DNA from: Pyricularia pennisetigena
Lineage: Eukaryota > Ascomycota > Sordariomycetes > Magnaporthales > Pyriculariaceae
DNA: 64,000 nt
Assembly (NCBI RefSeq): GCF_004337985.1
Contig: NW_021940920.1
Location: 604,549 to 668,548 of the forward strand
Reading direction: 5' to 3'
The notes below the pieces were generated by a model. That model had not been told where the DNA came from and searched no databases. It was given only the letters and a program-made list of their open reading frames with translations. The position numbers and the translations under genes are program-made. Positions 10,406 to 22,945 of the stretch are shown here, one piece after another; position 1 is the stretch's first letter; each line of letters begins with the position of its first letter.

Positions 10406-11425
10406 TTTGAATCCAGCAACGATTTGTTCGTCAGGAATCCAAGCTCTTCCTTCTCTCCTGATACCCTCTCCTGCTCCTCCTTTTAATACCTCCCTCGTAC
10501 GCACCACCACTTGCTACCTTTTGAGGTTTGTCCTCTTTGTTCCTGACCCTTTTGAGACCCTTCCAATAGCAATTAATGGTTCCAAATATATGAGTATACG
10601 GGACGAAAAGTCAAGCGCAAACCATAGGCAAAATCAAACGGCGGCTTTAGGTGAGCAAAGAGAACAAACGGAGATATAAACTCCCAGTACCACTTCCAGT
10701 CGGCGCGGAGCAGCTGCACGCACACACGACAGCAAATACGCAATGCCGCTCCCGCACAACCACAAGCATGAAGAAAAAAAGAATGCAAACTCTCCAGAAA
10801 ACTCCCCCGTTGATGAGTCTCCAGACGCAAGCAAAAAAGGTGACGCGTTGTAGTTTTCCCAGAGGTGAGACTACGGACTACTATATTGGGCCAGGTTTTA
10901 TTTGCCTCTCACTTTTGTATCACTCAGTCATTTCAACCCGCGCTGCAAGGTTTTTGCATCCGGCCCCATAAATTTTGTGCTCAGTTAGCGCATGCCCACC
11001 CGCCTGGCGAGAGAGTTCTTCGCACTTTGATTGGTTGGTTGTTTCTACAGGTTATACTGCCTGGTCTCCACCATGATTGGGCAATTGGTTCCAGGTGACC
11101 CTGATTTTCGCGCCTCATTTGTTTGCAACTTTCACTTTCGTCGAGACGGTCACTGATCATTGTTTCCCAGATTGTCACCTTTGGTGCTTGTTTGCACGTA
11201 TTGGAGTGTATTACAACAATCTCTTCTTATACTGAAGGATCCTGATTGCATCAAGCAACTGGCAGGCAATGCGTCATTAATCGCTAAATACAAACTGCAG
11301 CTTGGTCGTCATAATTGATCAAGAAAATGGGAAGAATCCCATGCATAAATTTCCCCACCCAGTCTTCCAGAGAGTCTGATCTTCACGTGGTAATTCATGA
11401 GATCCCCGTTGGACCTCAAGAACTC
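10406..11425. other. Upstream region of TAD2 and 3' flank of the half-zinc-cluster gene
   Basis: Both neighbours are on the minus strand. A pyrimidine-rich stretch precedes the TAD2 start. No supportable gene. Confidence 0.5.
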
Positions 11426-14084
11426 CTAGCCCAGGACACATAGTCCAGCGGGTCGCCGCAAGTGTGTGGATGCGACTTTTCGAACGCTAGATAACAGCAA
11501 CGATGGCGAAGACTGCGATGGCAAGGCGGGAATCATGTGTCGAAGCACCAGTGGTGAGATCGAGAGGGCGAGCTTCGCTATGCTGCGACTTGTATAGTGC
11601 AGATTCTGGAAAATTGCTGCAAACACGAGGACGGCGCCGACGACCAGTAAAAGACTGGATACTGAATCTTGAAGTGACACAGCGGCTGTCCTGGGTTTGC
11701 CCAGAGCCATGATCGCGTTCGTGGTTGACGACATCGTTGTGGTCTTTGCCATCTTCGCAACAGGTTTCATGATAGACGAAATTTGAGTCTTCGCCGCCAC
11801 GGAGCCTTCGATCTTATCCAGTCCACTGGAGCTGACCACGGCATTTTGGGATGTACAAAGTGCATGTGGCGGTGGACAGGACGTCGGTCGTCGATCTTGC
11901 GACTGAGCCATGCCAGCCAGGCCAGCGTTGGCCAAAGGCCCTGAGGTCGCCGTGATTGAAGCGTGTTGGTGCACACGTCCACCTTCTGCCCCGGTCTGTT
12001 GGGCAGAGTCCTCACAACGACGGTGATGCTTTGCTCCAGGGACTCCCGAAGAATAAGCGACTTGTGCATCCGTGACCGGAGCATAAATCGACATCTCGAT
12101 CCGATTTTGAAGTTCGGTCTCGGCGATGTGTCTGTTTCTGGACGAAAGCGGAGCGGAGTGTGTCCGGAATTTTCCGGCGGCCCCCATCTGGGCAGCTGCT
12201 TCTCCGAGTGTTGTGACGTTGGAGGTTCTCGGAATCTGTTCCGTCGTCGGGACCGTCTTTGATGTTGTCGAGCGAATGTCTAGGCTCGAGCCGCTACTAC
12301 TGCTACTACCGTACCATGATTTCTTGTCGTGGGGCTGCTAAATGACATGTTAGTTTAGGTAGACTTCTGAGGAGACCGGAGATCCTTACAGTAGTCTGTT
12401 GTTGCTCTTGTTGTTGCTGGAGTTGCAGCACAGCCGAGGCCTCAACAACGCGTTGAAGCTGCGTAGAGAGCGATTGGGACTGGCCTGCTGTTGCGATGGT
12501 AGTCGAGGAGCGAACGCCGTCCGTAGAGGCGCCGCTTTGCCGAGGTTTGATCCTATCCAGAGGCAGTCCCAGTCCTTGTGGTATGACTCCGGCCCCGCCG
12601 GCAAATTCTCCACCGCCGTAACCTGAACCGGCATGACCTGTGCCCCCAAGACCTGAGCCGCCGTGATCAGTCCCTCCGTGGCGGGTCCCTCCATCAGCAG
12701 GATTCACGCGAACAGTGGCGGCAGCACTATCTACTAGGTTGTGCCCAATTTCTGGGCCTACGCTAAAGAAGTTGGCAGAAGAAACAGCATGCTGAGAGAG
12801 AACAGGAGACAGTGGTGACCGTGCCCTTCCAACAACCCCGGGTGCAGATCTTGTCCTTTCTGGCACGCCAGATTCACGTTGGCGAGGACTCTTTGACTGC
12901 TGCAACTCTCCTTCACTGGGCGAGGGGTGCGCCGAGCGCAGCTCCCGAGGCTCCTCGCCGAGCGGGCTCGCAGCCGGCGAGAATAGCGTAAAGTCGACGT
13001 AGTTGTCGGCGTGTCCCTCCGACAGGAGGTACGGAAGCTGAGCTGGCTGGTCACCGCCGACATTGACAGCATTTGATGTCATGCAATTCTGCGCCGGGGT
13101 GAAATTGGCGTAGTTCCCAGGAACAGGCGACGCCGTGGAAGGAGTGGCCGGGGTGAACAAGGCCTGCTCGTCCATGAGGAAGTTAAAGTCCATGGGGCCC
13201 GTGGCATCTGCCCCAAAGTTCAAGAAGTTGTCGATGTCAGTCACGTCAAGGCCGAAGTCGAAATCCAATGACTCCATAAAGTCGTCGGCCGGCTGCACGA
13301 TTTCCACTGCAGTCCTAGCTTGTGCTGCATCGATGCTGTTCTGAGATGGTGCTGGAGACGGTACGGCGACAGTCCTTGACTTCACCGCCGGCTGAGCCTC
13401 GGCGACGGCCGATTTTGAGGGGATATCCCGCTTGTGAGAGGGATCGCAGCGGATCTTCTTCTTTTTGCAGGTTGGGCAAGACTTGAGCAGGCGGATCAAG
13501 TGTGCGTGCTCACGGTCCTCTTTTGTCTTGCCTCCCCGTGCCGAATTGGTCACATCTACTCCGTCTTTGGTCAGGATCTGCATGCCCGGCATGCCGGTGA
13601 AGTCGTGTGCGAAGGCGCGAGACGCAGTCGAGGCAGACTTCTTGGTGGTCTTTGCCCTGGACTTCGACACGCGGTTCTTGCGCTGGGCGGTCGTTGTCGG
13701 CTGCAGAGCAGTTACCGGAGTTGGAGGAGCAGAGGAGACGGGAGTCAGGGTCTCCTGTGCTACAGGGGAGACGTTGAACGAAGAGCCGTAGCCCGAGTCG
13801 CCCAGGCTCGAAGCAGGAGAGCCGGTTACCGCAGAAATGTAGTTGAATGGGTTGTTGACCGGGAAAAAGAGATGTGTCTGGTTGGTAAGGGCGTTGTGGG
13901 TGAAGAACTCCATGCTGACGATCGCCCGCTTCTCCTGGATCGTGGCGGCCTGGACGACATAAGCGTCGATGAGCTGGTCAAGCTCGGCAGTACCCATAGC
14001 AGGCACAAACGACAGAACGGCGCCCGGCGCAGGCTGGAAGACGGTGAACCCCTGAATTGGCATCGCGGCGGAGTTCCAAGCCAT
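11426..14084 (-). CDS. Protein with half a zinc cluster and a predicted C-terminal membrane segment
   Basis: Two exons, 14084-12390 and 12334-11426, separated by a 55-base intron with GTAAGG donor, CTAAC branch site and AGCAG acceptor; 867 residues. Residues 181-219 form a conserved-looking basic block ending CPTCKKKKIRCDPSHKR: Cys203, Cys206 and Cys213 match the first half (C-x2-C-x6-C) of a fungal Zn2Cys6 binuclear cluster, but the second half is absent. An acidic aromatic segment (about 270-300, with repeated DFDF/DFNF-type motifs) could be an activation region. The rest is disordered, with Gly/His repeats and a Q-rich stretch before the splice. Residues 791-810 (SVSSLLLVVGAVLVFAAIFQ) are a good membrane helix. 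The extreme C-terminus is uncertain: another frame just downstream also reads a plausible hydrophobic end. It may be a regulator, but DNA binding is not shown. Confidence 0.72.
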
Positions 14085-15840
14085 GCTGTCGAATTGATGT
14101 TGAGTTGTTGGTTGATTGGTATCGGCTGCTCGTATTGGCGATACGCTTATATCACCCTTGCCCCTTTTCTCTTCTTTTTCTCAATTGATTTGACAATTGC
14201 TCTCAGGGTTTCAGGAACAGAAAAAATCAATTCGATTCGCCGCACAATCGACCGATATGACCTGCTTGTTTACAGCTCCGAGTCGACTCAAGAAGCAGGC
14301 AAGCAGACAGCTTGGACGCCGAGCTACCACGCCGATTCCACTAAACCTTTTGGGAGTGGTGTAAGCTCAATTGGGAACTGCTTGGCTTGTTCCCACCGCA
14401 GCTTGTGCTTAATTGACAGGGACGTGTCAAAGCTCGTGTGTATCCTTACGATATACCGAGACCGTGAATTGGTCTCAATGCAATGATGAATGATGATTAA
14501 CAATGATGGTCAAAGGAGTAAGAAGCCTGGAATCTCAGCAATGCCCTCGAGTGGGAGCCTGGGGGATTATCTTTCCGCGGCAGTCATCACGTCGACCAGC
14601 TCTGATGCATGTCCAAAAGTAAGCCCATTCCGTAACAGGTCAAGCCAAGCTGCGCCTCGACCAACCCCAAGTGTCAATGCAACATCAGATACATTCAGAA
14701 ATGCCTTCTGAGTCACTCGGCCTTTTCTGGCATCCCAGGGTTGCATGTGGGGGAAGCGTGTGGAACTAGGGACATGGCGTTGATCATATCCATGTACCAA
14801 AGAGTATAGTTCAATCTATATCCCCATCCGTATCTTGCCCAAAATTTTGACATTGATACTGCTTTCTGCGGTCAGAATAACGCTTTTTTTATTTTTTTTA
14901 GGCTTTCATAATTTATTCGGACTGTATCCAACCAAAAAAAAACTCCCATCATTCTGGGCTGGCAATGATCCGGTACGAGAACGGTACCAAGTTCATCTCA
15001 ACTTTATGTGGGGGGGCTGCGTCTGCCCCACAAACCCAGTCAGCCTGGTGGCTTGGCTATCCACAATGCAGCCTTAGCGTTGGAGTCCTCTTCCCACATC
15101 GCTGCAAGTTCGTCAACTCGCTCTCGCTTTTATCATCAGTACGGCGATAGGATAGGCGGTTGATAATGCCGGGGATAGAGCCTCATATTGCAAGTGTGGC
15201 CTTTCCCCCCACCCATTTATTGTCTTTCTTAGGCAACGAAGCGGCTGTCTCGAGCCCACTCTTCGCTTGTGGGTACACGGAAAAACATCCGTTGTACCGG
15301 GAAGGCAGGATAAAGAGGAACGAATCGGGGGTGGTACTATACCCGTAAGGGATAGGGTATATTCTCCTTCATCTGGTCAGCAAAGTAATATGATCAATTA
15401 GTTTACATAGTACATAATGAATTCGCCCGGCAATGACCTTGGCTCGTACCAACCGGGTTATATAATCCCACTGAAGAAGGCACTTGAAAGCAACCATGAT
15501 TTTGCTATACCTATTAGTTCCCAGGCAGCATATCCACCCAATGGGCCGGCCATGGTTACAAGATGCATAACATCCTTAGCGTATATTAAAGTAGCAAGTC
15601 GGTTACCTGGAGCCACCAAGGGAGGAGCAATTATTATTGCGAAAAAAAAACGCTCGACGATTTGCCGAGGAAAGAATTTATATAATTTAGCAAATTATTA
15701 GCGGGAGCTCCTTCAACAATCATATATATCTCTCTCTTTTATTTTGTAACTACCCGCTATACATCGCTTACAATCATCTATAGATAAATTTTTGCACATT
15801 GCAATTTTACTTATAAAACCTCAGAAACACCACCCAAGCT
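14085..15840. other. Gene-poor interval, A/T-rich toward its end
   Basis: Upstream region of the half-zinc-cluster gene followed by roughly 700 bases (15160-15840) of clearly A/T-richer DNA with short broken frames. It may be degenerate repeat DNA, but no transposon protein or terminal repeat was recognised. Confidence 0.4.
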
Positions 15841-17335
15841 TTACTGCGCAGGACCAGGCGATGCGCTTCGCGAGTTCGCCGGCGAATTCTTTGGTGTGTC
15901 TTTAAAATAGGTCAGCTTGCTCCAATTTGTCCTGATATCGGTTTCCCACTTGTCATTGATGCTCTGCTTGAGTTTGGCAAAGAGCACCTGTCCCTTCGCC
16001 GAGGCCGCTGGCTCCGTCGTGACGGACGCCGAGCCGGCGGTCTGTTTGCCAGTCGTCTTTTGCGTCTTTGGCGGCGGCTGCACTTGTTGAACTGTCCCGG
16101 ACGAGAGGCCGTGTTTGGGAGGAGCCGGCCGTGTAGGCACTTCGGTCGGCGGCAGACCTGCATTGGTTAGAGGAACCGCGGCCTTGGTCTTTGGCGATGG
16201 AGGACTGCCCTTGTAGGTCTGCATCCAGAGTTTGATGGACGCTATGGTTCCGTGCTTGTTAGTTATGATTTGACTGTGGTGAGGTTTTGTTCCTTACATA
16301 AGCCCTGCTCAAGTCCCGATTTCGCTTGCCTCTTGATTAGTTCGAGAAACTTCACATCGAGTTGCATGCTCGTGTAGACGAACTGTTTGTTATTGATGGT
16401 TAGCTGGTGTGGGAGTGGAGACTGGGAAGACCAAGGGCTGCTACTCACTTTGCAGTTTTTCGCTAGATCCTGCTCATTATCCCTCCTTCAACATCGGCAC
16501 TTGTCAGCATATAATATAGACTCCGTCGTGGACGTGCGGATAAAGAAGTACTCACAGGGCTTTTGTAACCGCGGATACTTGCTTCTTGAAAGATTGAATG
16601 GTCTCGGGCATAACCATCTGCACAGAAACATGGAATTAGCGCCATGGGGTAGTTAGGTCAATAGAGTGATATACTTACGTAGTCCATAGCAGCCTTCAGG
16701 TCTCTTATGGCGGTAGGGACTCCATCCTCTTGATCGAACTTGTTCTTCATGGTTGCCGACGTCACTGGGTTGACCTTAACAGGAGACCAAAGAGTCTCCT
16801 TCTTGGAGTTGGGACCAGAAACAAGACGAGTCATTGTACCCAGCAAGGGCGAACCGGTGCTCGGGAACGCCATTTGCAACCGTTTTGTGTGGTCGTCATT
16901 CCAGCATGCAGTCATGGCATCATTGTTCTTAGGGTTTGTTTGGAGAAGTTGTGTTAGTATTTCGCCCAAGAGGCCATGTTTGGAAGCCAACAACTGCCAT
17001 TCGAGAATGTGCTCTGATGCAAGTCCTTCATCTTTCTTGTTCCTTCCAATCTGAGACGCTGTTTCCAGTAGCGAAATTTTATCGTCCTCTGGGTTTGCAA
17101 ACCCGTAGACCTTCGGTGCATGATTAATATTCGCAGTTCGAAAGGCCGCTTCTAATTCTGAATCTTCAGGATATTTCAGGTCGATTTTGTGATCTGAAAG
17201 GAAGGTAAACGGCGGCTTGTTTCTGCGGAATATATGGGGGGCTATGGCTTGGTCTTTGTCGGCGAGGTCCACGGGGCGGGAGTAGACGGTCGTGATGAGG
17301 ACGAGGAGGGAAACTGCATTGTAGAGCACTACCAT
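15841..17335 (-). CDS. Secreted protein of unknown function, five exons
   Basis: Not recognised. Five exons were joined: 17335-16679, 16617-16556, 16485-16449 (only 37 bases), 16382-16298 and 16241-15841. All introns have GTAAGT/GTGAGT/GTAAGG-type donors, and branch sites CTGAC or CTAAC are seen in three. All phases agree and give 413 residues. The N-terminus is a signal peptide (about residues 1-19, VVLYNAVSLLVLITTVYS then RP). The middle is helical with Lys/Glu-rich heptad-like stretches; from about residue 290 a Pro/Thr/Lys-rich linker follows, then a helical Lys/Trp-containing tail. Few cysteines and no known enzyme motif. Probably extracellular or vacuolar. It is divergent from the gene at 18044, with 708 bases between the start codons. 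An alternative start is unlikely because the signal peptide begins at this ATG. Confidence 0.72.
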
Positions 17336-18043
17336 TTTTATTTTATTTTTATTTTATTTTTTTTTTTTTGGAAATAGTGGTTGCTTCCCTTTTGTCTTAT
17401 GATGATGATGATGATATAAAGAGCAAGAGAAGGATAATTGGGCAATGGTGACAGTGATGGCAATGGTATGAATGATCTGTTGTAGCAAGACTCTGGAATT
17501 TCCCAGTGCATCAACGATATATTTATAACATTGCATATAAGGTACTGATCGTTCTAAGCGGATCATAACTACAATTCAGCTGCCTGCCTCGTGAGCAGAC
17601 ATCTTACTCCTCGCCAGGCTCCAAGTAATCCAAAGAACAGCAAGTAGTTATTGCAGCCTATTTCTTTACTGCGTTTGTGGTTTCCCACTATTGAGAACCC
17701 CTGGAATTCGAATTCGTATGGGACGGGACGCTAAGAAGTTCTACCAAGCCTGATATGATCCACAAAGCTGACAAGCCTACAGTACACAGCTTGCCAAGTC
17801 TCGGTACCTCGAAATCTAGAACACTAGGCAGCTCTGAACGGGCTCTGGCTGCCTAGGATGGGAAAACCCCAGAATTAGCTTGCACTCTAACCCACACAAG
17901 ACTTTGGCCAAGGCACCCACATTTCACCATCGCTTCTCACCATCTACAATTTCTTCGATAGCGCACAGCAGCGAAACGTCAATCCCAAGACAACTCGACT
18001 AAAAAAAAAAAAAAAAAAAAAAAAGACAGTCAGCCTACAAGAG
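17336..18043. promoter_or_regulatory. Shared divergent upstream region
   Basis: 708 bases between the start codons of the secreted protein (minus) and the F-box-like gene (plus). It holds T-rich stretches next to the secreted gene, a short GAT repeat near 17401 and an A24 run (18001-18024) 20 bases before the ATG at 18044. No specific transcription-factor site is claimed. Confidence 0.4.
18001..18024. repeat. Poly(A) tract, 24 bases
   Basis: Pure A run ending 19 bases before the start codon at 18044, so probably in the 5' UTR or core promoter. Confidence 0.9.
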
Positions 18044-19538
18044 ATGATTCTCAAAGATCGCATCGACAGCTGGGAGGTCGACCCTCAAGCAAAGTGCTCG
18101 CTTTTTACCACATTGCCAAGCGAAATACGCATGCGCATCTTTTCCCTGGCCCTGCTCGCCGAGTACGAATGGGTGTATACCTTGGGGAAACCGCAAAACC
18201 CTCCTCTCCCTCAGAACCCTTTAGAGTACCCAAACTTGATCCTTTGCCCGTTCGACCAGGCCACGGACGAGGATGTCGCCAGCGAATTGGCCGCTGCGCC
18301 CGAGATTCCGGAACATGTCGAGGTTTTCCAAGGAGTAACGCCTGGGAGATTGGCTGGTCCTTGTCTACATACTCTCTTCCCTCCGGGCCTGGGTGGGGAA
18401 TGGTCAAAACCATACCTAACCACCACTCTGCTCGCTACTTGCCGGCGCGTGTACACCGAAGCACACATGCTTATTTACGGCGCCGAAAGATGGTACAGCG
18501 ACTGGCTGTATATGGAAACAAACACGCACCGGTTCACGTTGATTGGCGATGTCGAACCGCCTACTTTTGAAAGCTACGGATTTGATGTCCCTAGTCCGCA
18601 GGAACATGTATGTGAGCCCCAATGCGCCCGCCATTCAACCCACCCGTTTTTCACCGAAGCCACCTGTCGATTCTCTTGCTAACCGTCCAACGCATTTTCT
18701 GCAGTGGAGCAAGGAAAGATTTGCATGGGAGACAAACTTCAGTAGCATCCGCTTTGTAGGCAGCCTGAGCTGCTGGGCCGAATTTTTACTGCAGGATCCT
18801 GAGCTGGAGCTGAGGCGATTTGCTCATATGCACAACCAGCTTGGCACCGTTCGTCATCTGCGCTATTCCCCCAGCAGCTCCAAGACCTGGGGCTCCCGGC
18901 TTTGGTCCGGGTCGGACAGAAACGTGTGTTGGCGCTGGGAACCACTTGTCTTGTCCGACTCTTATTCGGGCTGCGTCCTGAAATCCATTTACAAGACTGC
19001 ACGCGCTGTGCCGGAAAAAAGGCACAGCAGCACCGACTTGCCTGGTCGTCCGAGTTGGATGCCGCGGACCCCAAATCCTCAGTGTATCTTTTCTGATACA
19101 TGCTGGGCCAGGGAGTTTGTCAACATGCCGCGAATAGAAAGCTTTACCATGGATTTCAGCCTGCCCGAGGACGTGCGGGAAGTTTTCGACAATATAATGC
19201 TCCCGCATATAATTGACACATGGGTAATGCCGCTGAACCCTGCCCACGCCGGCTACCATTACATGTCCGCCCGGGGCAATCCGGTGCGAAAGTTTTCGTG
19301 GAGGGGCGCTTTCGACCACTGGAACGATTTTTGTTTGGAGTGCAACCGCAATATGGGATTTGATGCGCCGGTCGATTGGTGCAAATCGCACAAAGCCATC
19401 CGCGAAAAGTTCGTCAAAGGCGCCGGGCCTAGGATGTATAGCTGGACCGTTACCTGGACGCCGAGGAAACACGAAGAGGCGGGCGAGTTTGTGTATCCTT
19501 ATAACGGAGCGATACAGGTGAAGGATGATGATTTGTAA
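18044..19538 (+). CDS. F-box/2EXR-like protein of unknown function
   Basis: Two exons, 18044-18607 and 18705-19538, joined across a 97-base intron with GTATGT donor, GCTAAC branch site and CTGCAG acceptor; phase 0, 465 residues. The N-terminus carries FTTLPSEIRMRIFSLAL (about residues 21-37), the short helical motif that starts many fungal F-box or 2EXR proteins, and later TTLLATCRRVYTEAHMLIYG, another typical block of this group, in which an old-name list of cell-surface-like or heterokaryon-related proteins also falls. No known catalytic residues. Fungal genomes carry many rapidly diverging members, so substrate or partner is unknown. If the F-box-like motif is functional it would dock to Skp1 in a ubiquitin ligase, but that is inference. 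Low complexity is limited and codon use matches its neighbours. Confidence 0.75.
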
Positions 19539-22500
19539 AAACAGAAGAATTGATACGGCGATTTAAGTTTAAAGTGAAAAGAGGGTGGATTTGGAGAGAA
19601 AGTGGATATGCAAACGGAGGAAATTGGATTTATATTTTAGCGACGTCAACAAGGAGATTGCGGATCCTCCAGAAGGACGGCTGGGAATGTAAAGAGGATG
19701 CCGATTCCCAAGACCCTGAAGCCCCATGGGACAAGGTAGTCACCAAGATAGGCAAAACAAGAGACGTGCGGCTTCATGCATGCACCTTTTGAGCCACCAT
19801 GTCATCATCTGCTCTGCCAAATGCGCGTAGGGTACGCCACCCCCAACAACAAACAGATCGTCAGGCCATATCTACTTACTTGACAGCACAGACGGATTGT
19901 GTTGGTGGACTTTTTGCCGGTTTATGAGACGGGCAGGCCGTGACCCGTCACTGTCCCGATGTCTTTGGTATTGTTCGTTCACTTTTGGATTGAAATATGG
20001 TGAATGAAATATGAATTAGATGTGATATTTTTCAATATTGAAAATGAGGCCATATAACTATTTTGAACGTCCTTTTTTGGTGTTTTCCCCGAGAATAATA
20101 GCACGGAATTATACTGCACTGTCACTTGCCTGGGCTATGTAGAGATTTAGATGTGCATTTTCAAGACTTTTGGACTATGAGAGACTAGCCTAATGCTATC
20201 ATGTAAATCCGCTCTTGACGATACCGTGATTGTTTATTTACTCAATGGTCTTTTTCTACGGCTTGCTCAAAACCACCTCTCCTGATCGGTGGCTACCGTC
20301 TCTGTATGCGCCAGAGAAGTATACAAAACAGTGTCTGGCGAGACAGCAGCAGCGTGGGGATGGAATGGTCGAAATTTGGTGTCGCGTGACAATGGTAACA
20401 AATCTAAACAGTATTCTCACTCAACCAGTTTTATTTCCAGAGTCAAAATTGAAGCCGCATCTTTCACCCAGGCGAGGCTCAATGTCATGAGATAAACTGA
20501 CAATGACGGGCCGAAAGACTCCCTAACGTAGTTGCGACACAACTTTGCGATCTACAATTACTCCGCTTGGCACCTAGGCAATTATGAATCACTTTGACCT
20601 GCACAATATGCATGACAATGCTGATTTTTATGTCGTCTATGTCATTGGCTTTCCTTTACTGTTGATGATAGGGGACACCAGATACTGAAAGGATCAACAA
20701 TACATGTAGGGATATGGCAGAATAAGATCAAACGTACCCAGGCGCAAGGAAGCAACCCTCCGAAGCTTCAGATAACCTTGGAATCCGACAGCTGGAGCTG
20801 GGTCCTAATCCTACGTAGTCATATCATGTGCAGGCCTCGACTCTGCAACGATGGTGGCACTAGAAGTCGTCGCGACAAACGAGAATCTCGAATCAAGTCC
20901 TGCCCTTGCTCTCTTGCTCGGTGTATGGCTGGTTATTAGTCATGATGTAACTGCAGAGAAATTCCGCCCAAGGAGGTGGCTTCGTTTGTGCGGAAGAGGT
21001 CATTATATGAATAATGTACCTAATGTACCGTAGCCAACCCTGCTCGAAGGACGGTNNNNTGGCAATATAAAACAGAACATAACACGGACCAGAATTTTGG
21101 AGTATGTGTCGCATCGACAGAGATATGCCCTATTTTTTTCCTTGTATCCTTATTTTCACTCGACAGGCAAGCAAAAAAGACTGACTTGGCACAAAAATTG
21201 GAGCGAGGGTGACAAACAAGAGTTGACGGGAAGCACAACCGAATAAAGGGCGGACGCAAGATGACCATGGAACGTCCTAAAAAGGAAGTGTATAGTCAGA
21301 CGCTGGGCTACATAGTGCTAAATCACACAAAACCAAAGAAAAACAAGCACAAGCGATAGATGGTGGAGTCAAAAGGTAAAAAGCGTTGGGGGTGTAACAG
21401 TTTGAGAATCCATTCGCTTGTTAAGCAGTTGCCACGCCACACCTGCCTGCTTTTCCATTCGGCAACTCTAAGCCGTCTTTTCCTTTTTTTTTATTTTATG
21501 AAAATGCAAAAATGGAGGGAATAATAGGACATGAAAGGAATGCAAAGATTGGTGATATCCCATTCGTCAGTCGCAAGCCGCCTGCGCATGCCACAAACCA
21601 GAGATATCAGCAGCGCTACTCTTCCCGCATGTATCTCCCCATATGTTACCGTTTCAAAAAAAAAAAAAAAAAATAGTACACATATCACAGTAGCAGAAGT
21701 AGATATAAAAACCAAATCATAAGATAACGCCAAGCCCAAGTTACAGACAAAACAAGACAAAAGATTGGCTTCAGGACAGTAGCGGTCAAAACGACTACGG
21801 CGGCTCGACGTCACCAGCTCTTTTTGCTGATAGGACAAAGACTCGCAGAGAGACTGTCAGCCTCGGGGTGGACAAAGTAAGCCCAGGTCATGCAGCTCAC
21901 AACCACTGGCTGAAAAAAAGAATTCCAGAGCGTGCTGACGTATCATGTCTCACCGATCAGCTCCCATGGACACTTGGGTGAATGCATCGTGCAGCTTGTG
22001 CTTTGCGGATTGTAAGAAATCGAGGTTAGGCCAAGAACAAAGTCTATCCCCAGTAACGAGTCATAACTTTAGCTGCAATTTTTTGCAATCTATGGATAAT
22101 GTTAACATAAGGTCGTACATTAAAAGCTGGTTGCCATCTAGGCCCTTCTAGTTTCATGCCACATCGGTTGGTACATTGCTTCTTCGACTCCATCTAATAT
22201 TTTCTTTTTTCTCCTTTCTCCTTTCTCAATCAAGACATTTCCACTCGTCAATGCCCTTGCCATCTCCTCAGGTGACCACATCATTGGAAAGCAGCCCGAC
22301 AAGCCATTGCCGCGCCAAGCAGGAGAACATCCAAGATGCTATCCCCCGCTAGCGTGGCTCATGAAACGGGTGGCCTGGAATCTCTCAGCTGCATCCAATG
22401 ACGGCTCACCGACTAAAAGCGCCACTGACGTGGCTGTCGACCTTGGCCAAATTTCCTGCTCAAAGGGTCTCGACCTTTTTTCTTTTTCATTTTTTCTTCT

Positions 22501-22945
22501 TTTTCATGCGCATTGGTCTTTCCCCGGTTGCGTGGGAATTAGGTCGAAATAAAGCAGTCCAGCTGCCACTGGTTTTTCTCCATTAGGCAACGGGGCGGCC
22601 CTTGGCCTAGGACAGTTATAGTTGTCCGCAACTCTGTCGTCACAATTTCTTCACGTGACTGGCTGCAATCTTAATTTTTTCTCCTCCTCTGGCCCGGCGT
22701 CCTCGATTGGCGCCGATGCTCACTGCAGTCTGGGCGTTGGTGCTGATCTGCTTTGTTGGGGAAGCGAGGAATTATTTTTTTCCTCTTTCCGAGCTAAACT
22801 CATTCGTCTGAAATTGAGGAGTAGTGATCTCATAATGAAGTCTGTCGAGTGGAGTTTGATTTTGAGTGTGCTGCCTTTTTTATTTATTTATTCGTGTTCT
22901 TTCGGGGTTTTGATTCGTCACAACGGCCCACTGAATCATGACCTT
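19539..22945. other. Gene-poor interval of 3.4 kb
   Basis: No supportable gene. Short overlapping frames only, A/T-rich patches, four undetermined bases at 21056-21059, and a short A run near 21657-21673. Downstream part is the 3' flank of the small acidic gene on the minus strand. Confidence 0.45.

Noticed and set aside
13434..14486. 350-codon plus-strand frame across the half-zinc-cluster gene
   Set aside because: Continues past the start codon of the real gene into A/T-rich upstream DNA; composition not protein-like.
15417..15701. 94-codon frame in the A/T-rich patch
   Set aside because: Amino acid composition and codon use do not resemble neighbouring genes; no motif seen.
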